Origin: Elusimicrobia bacterium RIFOXYA2_FULL_47_53
GTDB lineage: Bacteria; Elusimicrobiota; Endomicrobiia; Endomicrobiales; XYA2-FULL-47-53
Assembly (NCBI GenBank): GCA_001800315.1
Contig: MGVE01000014.1
Span: 49,358-113,357 of the forward strand
Direction of reading: 5' to 3'
Length of the DNA stretch: 64,000 bases
A program made the position numbers and the translations under genes. Numbering within the stretch: position 1 is the stretch's first letter; each line of letters opens with the position of its first letter. Of the stretch, positions 50,039 through 59,565 are shown piece by piece. The notes beneath the pieces are model-generated. The model ran no database searches. It saw only the letters and a list, made by a program, of their open reading frames with translations, and was not told the origin of the DNA.

Positions 50039-50884
50039 CTAACCTTTAAGGCCGGTCAACGCTATGCCCTGTGTTATAAAGCGCTGGTTGAGAATGAACA
50101 CAATCAGGGCCGGCGCGAGAACGATGACGGAGGCCGCCATAAGAAGCGTCCAGTTGGTGGAATAGATGTCCTGGAAGTATGAAAGCCCGATAGGCAGTGT
50201 TTTCATGTGTTCCGACGATGTCACAATAAGAGGCCAGAAGAAACTCTGCCAGTTTCCGAGAAATGTAAAAGTGGCGAGTGTCGCTATGGCAGGCTTTGAA
50301 AGCGGCAGGATTATCTGCCAGTAAATCCTCCACGAACTGCAGCCGTCAATTCTCGCGGCGTCCTCAAGGTCGGTCGGCAGAGTCATGAAAAACTGCCTCA
50401 GCATGAATGTTCCGTACGCCGAGAATATACCGGGAAGTATCAGGGCCTTGTAAGTGTCAAGCCAGCCGAACATTTTAAGAAGAATAAACACGGGAATAAG
50501 GGTTACCATGCCGGGTATCATCATGGTGGCGAGGTAGGCAAAAAACAGCTTGTCTCTGCCGGGAAATTTGAGCCTCGCGAAGGCGTAGGCGGCCATGGAG
50601 CTTGTCAGAATCTGTCCAAAGGTGACGGCAACCGCCACAAAGATACTGTTTAAATAAAACTTGCCGAAAGGGATCGCGTGCCAGGCCTCAATGTAGTTGG
50701 ACCACATTATCGGGGTGGGCCATAGCTGGAGCGTGGAAGTGAAGATCTGGGACGGCTCCTTTAAGGATGTGGAAAGCATCCACAGGAACGGAAAAATCAT
50801 TGATATGCCGAATAGCGACAATACCAGGTAGACAAAAAATTTATTAATCATGTCCCGAATCAATTTTATCTGGTGCAGTGTCAT
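50039..50884 (-). CDS. ABC sugar transporter permease (MalG type)
   Basis: A 281-residue inner-membrane permease with six helices. The EAA loop that docks the ATPase is DLEDAARIDGCSSWRIYWQI-type (residues about 185-204), and the C-terminus ends FITQGIALTGLKG as in MalG relatives. AGAGG lies 6 nt before the ATG. Pairs with the MalF-type permease 110 nt upstream. The ATPase is not in the window and is probably shared (MsmX/UgpC type) from elsewhere. Confidence 0.95.
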   Translation of the reverse strand: MTLHQIKLIRDMINKFFVYLVLSLFGISMIFPFLWMLSTSLKEPSQIFTSTLQLWPTPIMWSNYIEAWHAIPFGKFYLNSIFVAVAVTFGQILTSSMAAYAFARLKFPGRDKLFFAYLATMMIPGMVTLIPVFILLKMFGWLDTYKALILPGIFSAYGTFMLRQFFMTLPTDLEDAARIDGCSSWRIYWQIILPLSKPAIATLATFTFLGNWQSFFWPLIVTSSEHMKTLPIGLSYFQDIYSTNWTLLMAASVIVLAPALIVFILNQRFITQGIALTGLKG

Positions 50885-50993
50885 GTAAACCTCTAAAGTG
50901 GTAAGAGATAAGGGGTACGGGGTAAGTTAACAACAGGGCAAATCATTTAGGTTTGGCCTTAACTTAACACTTACCACTTAGCACTGTATTTTT

Positions 50994-51968
50994 TCAAATG
51001 TACTGATACTGAACTTTTTTGCCGCCGTACTTCCAGTTAAACATCGTGACAAGCAGAATGATTAAGAATAAAAACCAGGCTAACGCCGAGGCCTTGCCCA
51101 TGTAAAACCATACAAAGGCGTTGTTGTAAATATAGTACTCAATGGTTGTGGTCGCTCCGCCGGGCCCGCCCCTTGTCATAAGGTAGGCGCTCTGGAATCC
51201 GCCCTGAAAGGCGCCGATGACGCTCATGATGAATATGAAAAAAGTCGTCGGAGAAAGCATCGGAATCGTGATATGAACAAATTTTTGCCAGGGGTTGGCG
51301 CCGTCAATCTCGGCCGCTTCGTATAGATGCAAAGGTATTCCCTGCAGAGCCGCGAGGTATAAGAGCATATTGTAGCCGCCTACTCCCGACCAGAGTCCCA
51401 TAAGCACAAGACTTATTTTTGCCCAGACCGGATGATTAAGCCAGGCAGGGCCCTGAATGCCGACATAGGCAAGCATCGTGTTCAACAGGCCGTAGTCAGG
51501 GTTATAGATCCACCGCCAGAGGAGCGCGACGGCAACGATAGACGAAATTGACGGAAGGAAGTATATGGTCCTGAAGAACATTATCCCCCGGAGGCTTCTA
51601 TTCATAACTATCGCCATGAAAAGGGAGCCTATCATGCCCAGCGGTATGCCAACCATGAAAAACAGGGTGTTGTAGAGGTAATACCAGAACTCAAAATCGT
51701 TGGGCCTTAGATAATTCCAGAAAATGATGTAATCCGAAAGGGTTGAAAACCTGAAATCGGGAAGTATGTGAAATCCGAATACATCAATAAAGTTTTTAAA
51801 CCAGACAAATTTCGGCGGGCTGAAAAGGTCCCAGGTTGTAAAGCTCAAAAGCAGGGAGGCGACCACGGGGATTGAAATAAAGAGAAGAAAACCGATTAAA
51901 TTCGGGAGTATGAAGCAATAACCTATAAATGTCTCACTGTTTATCAATGAAATTAATTTTTTTTTCAT
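50994..51968 (-). CDS. ABC sugar transporter permease (MalF/UgpA type)
   Basis: A 324-residue inner-membrane permease with about six to seven helices. The EAA loop is HLYEAAEIDGANPWQKFVHI and the typical LMTRGGPGGATTTIEYYIY follows. The frame extends 23 codons further upstream, but ATG at 51968 gives the usual MKKKLISL start. First gene of the importer operon; the space between the two permeases holds a small GTGGTAAG/CTTACCAC inverted pair. Confidence 0.94.
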   Translation of the reverse strand: MKKKLISLINSETFIGYCFILPNLIGFLLFISIPVVASLLLSFTTWDLFSPPKFVWFKNFIDVFGFHILPDFRFSTLSDYIIFWNYLRPNDFEFWYYLYNTLFFMVGIPLGMIGSLFMAIVMNRSLRGIMFFRTIYFLPSISSIVAVALLWRWIYNPDYGLLNTMLAYVGIQGPAWLNHPVWAKISLVLMGLWSGVGGYNMLLYLAALQGIPLHLYEAAEIDGANPWQKFVHITIPMLSPTTFFIFIMSVIGAFQGGFQSAYLMTRGGPGGATTTIEYYIYNNAFVWFYMGKASALAWFLFLIILLVTMFNWKYGGKKVQYQYI

Positions 51969-52077
51969 CGCGAAATAGGTCTCAGGTAAATATCCATTAT
52001 TGACGGCGCTAAAGACACTTAAGTATAGTAAATTCAATATGTTCGGTCAAGGAAATAAGCTCAGAAATATTCCCCGT

Positions 52078-52590
52078 TTAGTTATAAGTTTTAAGTTGTA
52101 AGTTGTAAGTGAACGACCGCTTTCTTTGTGTCGTCATACCAGCGGAAGCTGGTATCCAGTGGTTTTTCTGGATCCCAGACTGAACGGTTCCGGGATGACG
52201 GATTTTACGGAACGCGCAGCAAGCTGCGCAGCTACAAAACCATTTAACTACGAGATTGCTTTTCGCCACTGTGTCGTTGGCGGACTGTTGCCCGCCACTG
52301 TGTCGTTGGCGGACTGTTGCCCGCCACTGAACCTTTGGCGTGCTGACGCGTACCTTCGTTCGCAATGACAGACTTTTTTTGGTGTCGTCATCCCAGAGGT
52401 AGCAGTCTGGGATCCAGTCTTTTGGTTTTTTGATGGATTCCGGAGTGGCGGCCCAATGCTTTGAATAAAATCAGCTGGCCTCCCAGGCGAATGCGAAGCA
52501 TTCTTCATCCGTCCAAAGACGGGTGATTTTTCGCCGCGGGACTGAACATTTCCGGAATGACAGCGTATGGCGGGAATGACAGGGCCTTAT
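52078..52590. repeat. Composite dispersed repeat island 6
   Basis: Non-coding. AGTTATAAGTTTTAAGTTG edge, GTGAACGACCGC, the ACCAGCGGAAGCTGGT palindrome, AACCATTTAACTACGAG, a short 29-bp tandem array, CCCAGAGGTAGCAGTCTGGG, and the GGAGTGGCGGCCC block ending with the hairpin at 52510 and GCCGCGGGACTGAACA. It runs up to the end of the PorV-like gene. Confidence 0.85.
52267..52350. repeat. 29-bp tandem repeat, three units
   Basis: Units start at 52267, 52296 and 52325. The unit CACTGTGTCGTTGGCGGACT plus GTTGCCCGC is a variant of the unit at 37292-37461, with the same 29-bp period and the same last divergent unit (CCTTTGGCGTGCTGACGCGT). The stem CCGCC/GGCGG is kept. Confidence 0.9.
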
Positions 52591-52592
52591 TA

Positions 52593-53561
52593 TCAGAAAC
52601 CGCAGGAGAGTGATACTCTGTGCGAGCCGGTGGTAGAAATGAGCTGAAGCGGCCAGAGAAGCGCGTAATCAAAAATAATATCGTAATCGCCGAAGTTTTT
52701 CTTAACTCCAAAACCGCAGGTAAGACCGCCTGAGTTACCGCCGAGCCTTGCCGCGAGCATTTCGTTTAGGAACCAGGCTTCGGCGCCGAGGCTGAGGCTG
52801 ATGTTTTTCTCCCTCTGTTCAGTAACAATGTTTCTGTAAACCAGGTCCGAGGCGATAATCAGGTTTTTCATTGAGCCAAGTTTTCTTATTTTATACGCGG
52901 CGCCTACCCTTGTCTCGGCCGCGGCGTTGTCTTCCGTTAATATGCCCATATCGGGTTGGGTGATGTTTTTAACGGCAATGCCGGCAGACGCCACTCCGAA
53001 TTTGTTGGCTTTGAGTTTTGCCCATAAGCCTAAATCGGCCGTGAAATTGGATTTTGAACTGCCGGATGCGAAAACCGGGTCGTTCCTTGAATAATCGTCT
53101 AAAATATAGGAATGGGACAGATATTTGGCGTTCGCGCCGAACGATATTTCCGGCCAGTTTCCCTTAAACCTGAAAAGCCTTTCAATACTGCGCGCGTAGG
53201 TTATATTTACAGTATTTTCCCTGTGGTAATTCGCGCTGAAATCCGTCCAGCTTATCCCGAAACTGCCTATCTCGCCATACGGATATAGGGCCGAGAAATA
53301 CTGCAGGCTCAGATCCACATTTTCAAGGCCTGAAAAAAGTTTGGCGTAGGAAAGCCCGATCTGCGGATTCCCGGCCTGGGTGATTCCGGCGGGATTGTAC
53401 AGCGGCGCGTTTGAGTCGTCTGCCACAGCCGTAAAGGCTCCGCCCATGGCCATGGGCCTGGCGCCAAAGCCGGGGTCTTTAAAAACGGCGTAACTATCGC
53501 TTAACGCGAATAGGGCGCTTAAATTAATCAGCATTAGAATTTTTACGGTTCTTGATCTCAT
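52593..53561 (-). CDS. PorV/PorQ-like outer-membrane protein
   Basis: A 322-residue protein with signal peptide (cleavage near SYA at 24). The N-terminal motif GFGARPMAMGGAFTAVADD followed by YNPAGI is characteristic of the PorV/PorQ (UPF0164, FadL-related) barrels, and the chain ends in CGF with a terminal Phe. In Bacteroidota PorV shuttles type IX secretion substrates at the cell surface; in other phyla related proteins lie beside secreted proteins with FlgD/CTD-like tails. Here such a partner is encoded immediately upstream, 5 nt away. Confidence 0.85.
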   Translation of the reverse strand: MRSRTVKILMLINLSALFALSDSYAVFKDPGFGARPMAMGGAFTAVADDSNAPLYNPAGITQAGNPQIGLSYAKLFSGLENVDLSLQYFSALYPYGEIGSFGISWTDFSANYHRENTVNITYARSIERLFRFKGNWPEISFGANAKYLSHSYILDDYSRNDPVFASGSSKSNFTADLGLWAKLKANKFGVASAGIAVKNITQPDMGILTEDNAAAETRVGAAYKIRKLGSMKNLIIASDLVYRNIVTEQREKNISLSLGAEAWFLNEMLAARLGGNSGGLTCGFGVKKNFGDYDIIFDYALLWPLQLISTTGSHRVSLSCGF

Positions 53562-53566
53562 AATAT

Positions 53567-56023
53567 TTATCTTGCCACGGTTATGGTTCCGGAATATGTT
53601 TTGCCGTCTAAATTAAACTGGTAGATATACACGCCGGTTTCAACCAGTTCGCCTATGTCGTTTTTTCCGTTCCAGAGATTGCCCGCGGAAAGTATTTCAA
53701 CGGTTCTTACTTTGTTCCCGGTCACATCAAAAATATTCACCTTAAGGTCCTGCCCGGAGAGGCCGTCAAAGCTCGCGAAATCGTTAATGTTGTCTTTAGT
53801 GTAGGGGGTTATGATATTTTCTTTAGGCTTATAGGTGGACGAGTCTACGGCTTTTGAAGGGAACAGAGCGTACTTTGTGAAATGAAGCGTCTGGCAGGAG
53901 ACAGTATTTTTTTTCTCCGCTTCCGTTGAATTGAAATCTTTTACCGTTCCCCCGAGCAGCCTCCAGCCTATGCCGTCCCACCAGAAAACCTTTAAGTCGC
54001 CGACTGCAGCGCCGGTGGTGTCTTCCCTCCCGTCTTTCGGGTTTAAATCCGTATAAAGCAGAGTCAGCGTTACGGGTTTTCTGAAAGTAAGCCCTGACGG
54101 CCCAAACTCGTAGGCCGCGACGGCTTTGGCGCTGTTGGACAGGGCGGGCGCGGCGGGGAGCGAATCAACTGAAAGTTTTGTTATTGTAATGGCTTCGCCG
54201 TTCCTTAAAGCGCCTGCCGGCAGTTCAACCGATGTCTGGCCGTCGTCGGGGTTAAGGTCCTGAAGCGAGAGCGTTCCGCTTGTAATGACAACAGCCGCGG
54301 AAGCCGAAACGCTTATTTCCGCGGGGTTAGCGGAGGATTTGTAGTAACCGATATTGCCTAAATCGTCCGTTGCTGAAGCATAAAAGTATATTTTTCCCAC
54401 AGCCAGCCCGGCCGAAGGTATTGAAACGCCGAAATACCGTGATGTGGAAATAGCCTCGCTTGATGCCATTGCAAGAGTTGTCCACTCGCCGGTATTTACC
54501 TTGTAGTAAAGGCTGGCGGAGGCTATGTTCCTTGTCCCGTAGGCTACGATTTTAACAGGTATGTCTTCCGAAAGCGAGTAGACCGCGCTTGGGGCGGCCA
54601 CGGCTGAAAAAGCCGGAATAGTGGCTGAGATTTTTATGCCGGTATAGGGGCCGAGGACGGCCGTATTTCCAGCGTAATCCTCTTCCACGACGCGCAATTG
54701 ATAGGTCGTTCCCGGGGCAAGGCCGTCGGTGTTCCATGTTGTGTTATAAGTTGTATCAGCCGTATCGGTATCTTTCCCGATGGTGTACCATTTGGACCCG
54801 CCGGAGAGCCCGTCATGCTCAAAGCGCACATGTTCAACAAAAGAGTTTGAAGCGGAAGACTGTGCCGTGGCGGTTAAATTGATAATTGTTGTAGTTGTTG
54901 AATCAAATATGGCTCCGTCGGCAAGCGCATAAGAATTGGCGGTGGCTGCGCTGGGAGCGGAGGGCGCTGTGCTTGAGACGAGCCTGAACTCGTCAATATA
55001 GCAGGTGGCAGTGGAATTAGCATTAAAATACACAATATTTATCTTAGCGATGCTTGATGACATTATTGCGCTGAAGTTCGTGAAAGAGTTTAAGTTAAGG
55101 CTGTATTCCGTCCATGCGGCTGAATAAGTTATGGCGCTGGAGGTGGCTCTGGCAGAGGCGGTGTCGTCAATCTCAAACTTAAATTCTGTAGTTGAGCCTT
55201 CCGTAGGGCCTTTTTTTACCGCTATTTTAAGTGTGTCGCAAGACGAGATATCCATTGGCAGAGGATTAGACAAGTCGGTAAAAAGTTCACCCAAAGCGAC
55301 CCACCCGGCAGGGCCGGATATGTAATTGATTTCCAGAGCTTTTGAACCCGAGTAAGTTTCGCTGGTAACATAGACGATATTTTTGATTATGCTTCCGGTT
55401 CCGAGGTCATAGTATGTTCCTATCCCTCTTTTATAGGCGTTTTCGCTGAAGCCCTGATCAAAGTTGTCTATCCATATCGTCTGAAGCTTATCGCTTAGTA
55501 CAATATCGTCAATATAGACAGTTTCGGCGCCCGGAGAGTCGGTGGAAAAATCCAGCACTATGCCGCCGGTTTTTGCCGTCGCGGTTGAGGTCAGCGGAGC
55601 CTGGGAAATGGCGGACAGGGGTATTACGACCTTCTTCCAGGAGGTTGTTACTCCGCCGGGAAGAAAATCGCGGACATTAGGCCTTATGGTGGGTTCGGTG
55701 TTGTCTTCGGTCCTGAGATTGACGCAAAAAAATTCTCCGCCGGAAGCGCCCCTGACCCAGAAAGAAAGCGATTTGTAAGCGGAGAAATCTTTTGTGGACG
55801 CGAAATTAAACTGAAGCCAGCCGCCGGAAGTATTTGTTATAGCGTAGGATTTTCCCGTATTGCCGTGGGGCTCGGTGGATGCGAGGGCGCCCGATACATT
55901 GCTTATGGCGGTTGGAGTAACGGAGAGAGCGCCGTCAAAATTTTCAACGACTATCGCGGCCGCTCCCGCTGTCGCGGCCTGAATAAGAGCTGCTGCTGTT
56001 AAGGCAAAAAAACTTTTTCTCAT
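53567..56023 (-). CDS. Secreted multidomain protein with FlgD-like C-terminal domain
   Basis: An 818-residue exported protein. Signal peptide about 1-21; two carbohydrate-binding-like beta-sandwich modules (IVVENFDGALSV near 25; TIWIDNFDQGF near 185) each ending in VYIDDIVLSD or CYIDEFRLVSS; Ig-like modules with CGI-type NYAGNTAVLGPY; a ZU5-like region; and a last domain LKVNIFDVTGNKVRTV...NGKNDIGELVETGVYIYQF that matches the FlgD Ig-like/type IX CTD style. It probably sits on the cell surface, with the PorV-like protein as partner. The ATG is 1 nt after the gcvPB stop with no clear ribosome binding site. Confidence 0.82.
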   Translation of the reverse strand: MRKSFFALTAAALIQAATAGAAAIVVENFDGALSVTPTAISNVSGALASTEPHGNTGKSYAITNTSGGWLQFNFASTKDFSAYKSLSFWVRGASGGEFFCVNLRTEDNTEPTIRPNVRDFLPGGVTTSWKKVVIPLSAISQAPLTSTATAKTGGIVLDFSTDSPGAETVYIDDIVLSDKLQTIWIDNFDQGFSENAYKRGIGTYYDLGTGSIIKNIVYVTSETYSGSKALEINYISGPAGWVALGELFTDLSNPLPMDISSCDTLKIAVKKGPTEGSTTEFKFEIDDTASARATSSAITYSAAWTEYSLNLNSFTNFSAIMSSSIAKINIVYFNANSTATCYIDEFRLVSSTAPSAPSAATANSYALADGAIFDSTTTTIINLTATAQSSASNSFVEHVRFEHDGLSGGSKWYTIGKDTDTADTTYNTTWNTDGLAPGTTYQLRVVEEDYAGNTAVLGPYTGIKISATIPAFSAVAAPSAVYSLSEDIPVKIVAYGTRNIASASLYYKVNTGEWTTLAMASSEAISTSRYFGVSIPSAGLAVGKIYFYASATDDLGNIGYYKSSANPAEISVSASAAVVITSGTLSLQDLNPDDGQTSVELPAGALRNGEAITITKLSVDSLPAAPALSNSAKAVAAYEFGPSGLTFRKPVTLTLLYTDLNPKDGREDTTGAAVGDLKVFWWDGIGWRLLGGTVKDFNSTEAEKKNTVSCQTLHFTKYALFPSKAVDSSTYKPKENIITPYTKDNINDFASFDGLSGQDLKVNIFDVTGNKVRTVEILSAGNLWNGKNDIGELVETGVYIYQFNLDGKTYSGTITVAR

Positions 56024-56024
56024 T

Positions 56025-57476
56025 TTATTTTGGAGCGTCGGCCCATTTTAATATGGGTTTTCTGGCAGCTTCAACTTCATTGAGCCTTGAAACTGGTGTT
56101 GTTGTCGGCGTGTTCTTTACCGTGGCCGGGTTATCAGCCGCTTCCTTGAGTATTTTAGCAAAAACGGAGGCGAATTTATCCAGTTCGTCCTTGCTTTCCG
56201 TCTCGGTCGGCTCTACCATCATGGCTTCTTCCACAATGAGCGGAAAATATATGGTCGGAGCGTAGTAGCCGTAATCCAGCAGCCTTTTGGCTATATCAAG
56301 GGCCCTGACGCCCTTTTCGGCGCAGGGTTTGGCCGAGAGAACAAACTCGTGCATACACCTGTCGCCCGCCGGTGCGGGAAGCTCTTTTTTTAATATGGAA
56401 AGAAGATAGTTGGCGTTAAGCACAGCCTGCTCGCTGACATTTCTCAGGCCCTCGGCTCCGAGAGCGAGAATATAAGCGTAGGCTTTTATCAGAACGGGAA
56501 CATTCCCGAAGAAGGAACGAACCCTGCCTATGGATTTGGGGATATTATAGTGCAGTTTATAGCCGAATTCTTTTTTCTCTATTTTAGGCACCGGGAGGAA
56601 TTCCTCAAGGTGTTTTTTTACCCCCACCGGGCCCGAGCCCGGGCCGCCGCCGCCGTGAGGCGTTGAAAAGGTTTTGTGAGGGTTGACATGCATTATGTCA
56701 AAGCCGAAATCGCCGGGCCTGGCGTTGCCCAAAATAGCGTTTAGGTTGGCGCCGTCATAATAAAGAAGGGATCCGTTTTTGTGTGCGATCTCGGAAATTT
56801 TAAGAATTTCCTTTTCAAACACCCCCAGTGTATTGGGCACCGTAAGCATGATAGCGGCGATATCTTTATTTAAGGTTTTCTCTATAAGCTCAAGGTCCAG
56901 GCAGCCATCAGCCTTTGATTTGACGGGTATTATCTCAAACCCCGCCAAAGCGGCTGACGCGGGGTTGGTGCCGTGAGCCGAGTCCGGGACGATTATTTTA
57001 GTGCGCGCTTCGCCTTTTGCTTTAAAATAAGCGTGGATGATCAACAGCCCAGTAAACTCGCCGTGGGCTCCCGCGGCCGGTTGAAGCGTGAAGGCATCCA
57101 TACCGGTAATTTCGCAGAGCGATCTTTCCAGTCCGTAAAGCAGTTCCAAAAGGCCCTGGAGAGATTCTTCGTCCTGATAAGGATGCAGGTCGGCAAAACC
57201 CGGCAGCTGGCTTAATTTGTCGTTGACCGGCGGATTATATTTCATGGTACAGGAGCCGAGCGGATAAAAATGCGTCGTCAGGGAGTAGTTTCTGTGAGAA
57301 AGCCTGGTGAAGTGCCTTCGCAATTCCGGCTCACTTACCTGCGGAAGCTCCGGCTCAGACGAGCGGAGAGCTTCTTTATGTATGTATTTCTCAATATTTT
57401 CGTGTGGCACATCAATCTCGGGCACTGAATACCCGGAAAGGCCTTCGTGTGAAATTTCGTTAAGTAGTTTTTCCAT
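56025..57476 (-). CDS. gcvPB: Glycine dehydrogenase (decarboxylating) subunit 2
   Basis: A 483-residue PLP-bearing half of the split P-protein. The PLP Lys is in [18 protein letters not shown], and [15 protein letters not shown] and [13 protein letters not shown] are characteristic. With gcvPA it decarboxylates glycine and passes the aminomethyl group to lipoyl-GcvH. Starts 4 nt after gcvPA stop; the C-terminal Pro/Thr-rich stretch [20 protein letters not shown] is usual for the split enzyme. Confidence 0.97.
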   Translation of the reverse strand: MEKLLNEISHEGLSGYSVPEIDVPHENIEKYIHKEALRSSEPELPQVSEPELRRHFTRLSHRNYSLTTHFYPLGSCTMKYNPPVNDKLSQLPGFADLHPYQDEESLQGLLELLYGLERSLCEITGMDAFTLQPAAGAHGEFTGLLIIHAYFKAKGEARTKIIVPDSAHGTNPASAALAGFEIIPVKSKADGCLDLELIEKTLNKDIAAIMLTVPNTLGVFEKEILKISEIAHKNGSLLYYDGANLNAILGNARPGDFGFDIMHVNPHKTFSTPHGGGGPGSGPVGVKKHLEEFLPVPKIEKKEFGYKLHYNIPKSIGRVRSFFGNVPVLIKAYAYILALGAEGLRNVSEQAVLNANYLLSILKKELPAPAGDRCMHEFVLSAKPCAEKGVRALDIAKRLLDYGYYAPTIYFPLIVEEAMMVEPTETESKDELDKFASVFAKILKEAADNPATVKNTPTTTPVSRLNEVEAARKPILKWADAPK

Positions 57477-57480
57477 ATAT

Positions 57481-58818
57481 TTATGCCCGCTCCAGAATTT
57501 CAGCCATTTTGTCTATTTCGGATTTGGTGCGGTTTTCCGTCACGCAGAAAAGCGCGCAGTCCGCCATTTCCGGATAAAATCCGGAAAGAGCCAGGGGCCC
57601 GATTATTTTTTCGGCGAATAGTTTTTTATTAAGGTGCGAAATGTCTTTGGTGGTTTTAACGGCGAACTCGTTGAAGAACTGCTGTCCCTCAAAGGCCGGA
57701 GAGAAGCCCGGTATCCTGATTATCCTCTCATAGGCGTAGCGGCTTTTGGCGAAATTGGCCAGAGCGAGATTTTTTATTCCGTTTTTCCCCCAGCCCGCGA
57801 GATAAACGCATCCGGCCAGGGCGTTAAGAGCGGCGTTGGTGCAGATGTTTGAAGTGGCTCTCTCGCGCCTTATGTGCTGTTCCCTTGACTGGAGCGTCAG
57901 CACAAAACCGCGCCTGCCGTTTGAATCCACGGTCTGTCCTACGATTCTGCCCGGTATTTTCCAGGAAAGCTCTTTTTTGACCGACAGAAAGCCGAAGGTC
58001 ACCCCGCCGGCGCCCGTATGGTTGCCCAGCGGCTGTCCTTCGCCAAAAGCAATGTCGGCGCCTATTTCGCCGGGCGATTTTAGCGCGCCCAGAGAGATCG
58101 GGTTGACGCTTAGCGCCAGAAGCGCGCCATACTCTCGGGAAAGCGCCCTGAAGCTGGAAAGCTCCTCTATGGTTCCGAAAAAGTTCGGAGATTGTAATAT
58201 GACGGCAGCGGTATCATTGCCTAATTTATGCCTTGCGTCGTCAAGAGAAGTAAAGCCGTTTTTGGAGGATATTTCCACAACTTCTATGTCCGTGCCCTGC
58301 AGGTATGTTCTTAAGACCTGCCGGTATTCCGGATGGGATGCCGATGAAACAAGAATTTTTTTTCTGCTAGTGGCCCTGACCGCCAGAAGCGCGGCTTCCG
58401 CCATGGCGCTTGAACCGTCATACAGCGAGGCGTTGGAAACATCCATTCCGGTCAGCTCGCAGATCAGGCTCTGATATTCAAATATGGCCTGCAGTGTTCC
58501 CTGGCTCGCCTCCGGCTGATAAGGCGTATAGGCGGTAGAGAACTCCGAGCGGTTTACAATTTCTTCCACGAGAGCCGGAATAAAATGGTCGTATATCCCG
58601 GCGCCGCGGAAACAGGCGTAATCTTTCAGCGAAGCGTTTTTCTTCGCCATAGCTTCCAGGGTGCTCACGAGCCTCTGCTCCGACATCCCCTTGGGAAGTT
58701 TCAGCGCCGGTATCCTTGACGATGAGGGTATAACCGAGAAAAGCTCGGAAGCGTCTTTTATTCCGATGCTTTTGAGCATTTCTTTGTTTTCTTTTTCTGT
58801 TAATGGTATGTAGTTCAT
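57481..58818 (-). CDS. gcvPA: Glycine dehydrogenase (decarboxylating) subunit 1
   Basis: A 445-residue non-PLP half of the split P-protein. Family phrases [40 protein letters not shown] and [13 protein letters not shown] are intact. It forms the alpha2beta2 enzyme with GcvPB. It lies 27 nt downstream of gcvH. Confidence 0.97.
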   Translation of the reverse strand: MNYIPLTEKENKEMLKSIGIKDASELFSVIPSSSRIPALKLPKGMSEQRLVSTLEAMAKKNASLKDYACFRGAGIYDHFIPALVEEIVNRSEFSTAYTPYQPEASQGTLQAIFEYQSLICELTGMDVSNASLYDGSSAMAEAALLAVRATSRKKILVSSASHPEYRQVLRTYLQGTDIEVVEISSKNGFTSLDDARHKLGNDTAAVILQSPNFFGTIEELSSFRALSREYGALLALSVNPISLGALKSPGEIGADIAFGEGQPLGNHTGAGGVTFGFLSVKKELSWKIPGRIVGQTVDSNGRRGFVLTLQSREQHIRRERATSNICTNAALNALAGCVYLAGWGKNGIKNLALANFAKSRYAYERIIRIPGFSPAFEGQQFFNEFAVKTTKDISHLNKKLFAEKIIGPLALSGFYPEMADCALFCVTENRTKSEIDKMAEILERA

Positions 58819-58845
58819 TTATTAGTCCGGTAAAAAAATTTGAGA

Positions 58846-59223
58846 TCAGCCTATTAATTTTTCATAATCCTGCGCCGGAAGGAGCTTTTCCCACTCGGCC
58901 TGGTTTGAAGCTTCTATCACAAGGAAAAAGCCCTTCTCGTAGGGAGACTGGTTTACAAGCTCCGGGCTTGAGGATAGCGCGTCGTTAACTTCAACAACGG
59001 TTCCCGAAACCGGCGCGTAGATATCAAAAGCGGATTTGACGGATTCTACGACGGCGCACGGCTGGCCCTGCTCAACTTTTTTGCCGACCGCCGGCAGTTC
59101 CACATGCACTACATCGGTTATTTCGTGCTGGGCGTGGTCGCTTATTCCTACGCGCACTTTGCCGCCCTCTTGTTTGGCCCACTCGTGGCTTTTCATATAG
59201 CGCAGCTCTTTCGGGACATTCAT
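58846..59223 (-). CDS. gcvH: Glycine cleavage system H protein
   Basis: A 125-residue lipoyl carrier protein. The lipoylated Lys63 is in VVESVKSAFDIYAP, and YMKSHEWAKQEGGKVRVGIS is the usual N-terminus. It shuttles the aminomethyl and hydrogen between the P, T and L proteins. It is separated from gcvT by 340 nt of palindromic DNA (element B), so it may have its own transcription start. Confidence 0.97.
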   Translation of the reverse strand: MNVPKELRYMKSHEWAKQEGGKVRVGISDHAQHEITDVVHVELPAVGKKVEQGQPCAVVESVKSAFDIYAPVSGTVVEVNDALSSSPELVNQSPYEKGFFLVIEASNQAEWEKLLPAQDYEKLIG

Positions 59224-59314
59224 ACTGATCCTCCGGATAATATTGTATTAGCTTCTTGATATATTGATTAATATATTACAACAAATTTCCGACAAAAGGC
59301 CGGAAGCCGTTCTT

Positions 59315-59508
59315 AAGGTTTCTTTGTGTGCTCAAAGAAACCTTAACAAAGAAACGCCGCTTCACTATCTCAGCGTCCTCATGGCAATCCGCACTTATTC
59401 GTGCGGACATTCGCACCCAATGGCTACTCGCTTATGGTTTTTGGAATCTTTGCAAACTCCCTACCCGTGGGTAGGTCAAACAGGCAAAGATTATTATCCA
59501 AAAACCAT
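59315..59508. repeat. Nested palindrome element B between gcvT and gcvH
   Basis: A first hairpin AAGGTTTCTTTG/CAAAGAAACCTT (59315-59344) is followed by CAAAGAAACGC text, a CCGCAC/GTGCGG stem and a nested palindrome with outer arms ATGGTTTTTGGA (59434-59445; complement 59497-59508), inner ATCTTTGC/GCAAAGAT and core hairpin CTACCC-GTGGGTAG. It is the reverse-oriented relative of element A at 26858-27004. Confidence 0.8.
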
Positions 59509-59565
59509 TCGCTCATTGTCAGCCATAAATGGGGTAGGAAAGAACACTTACAAAATAATACAACC

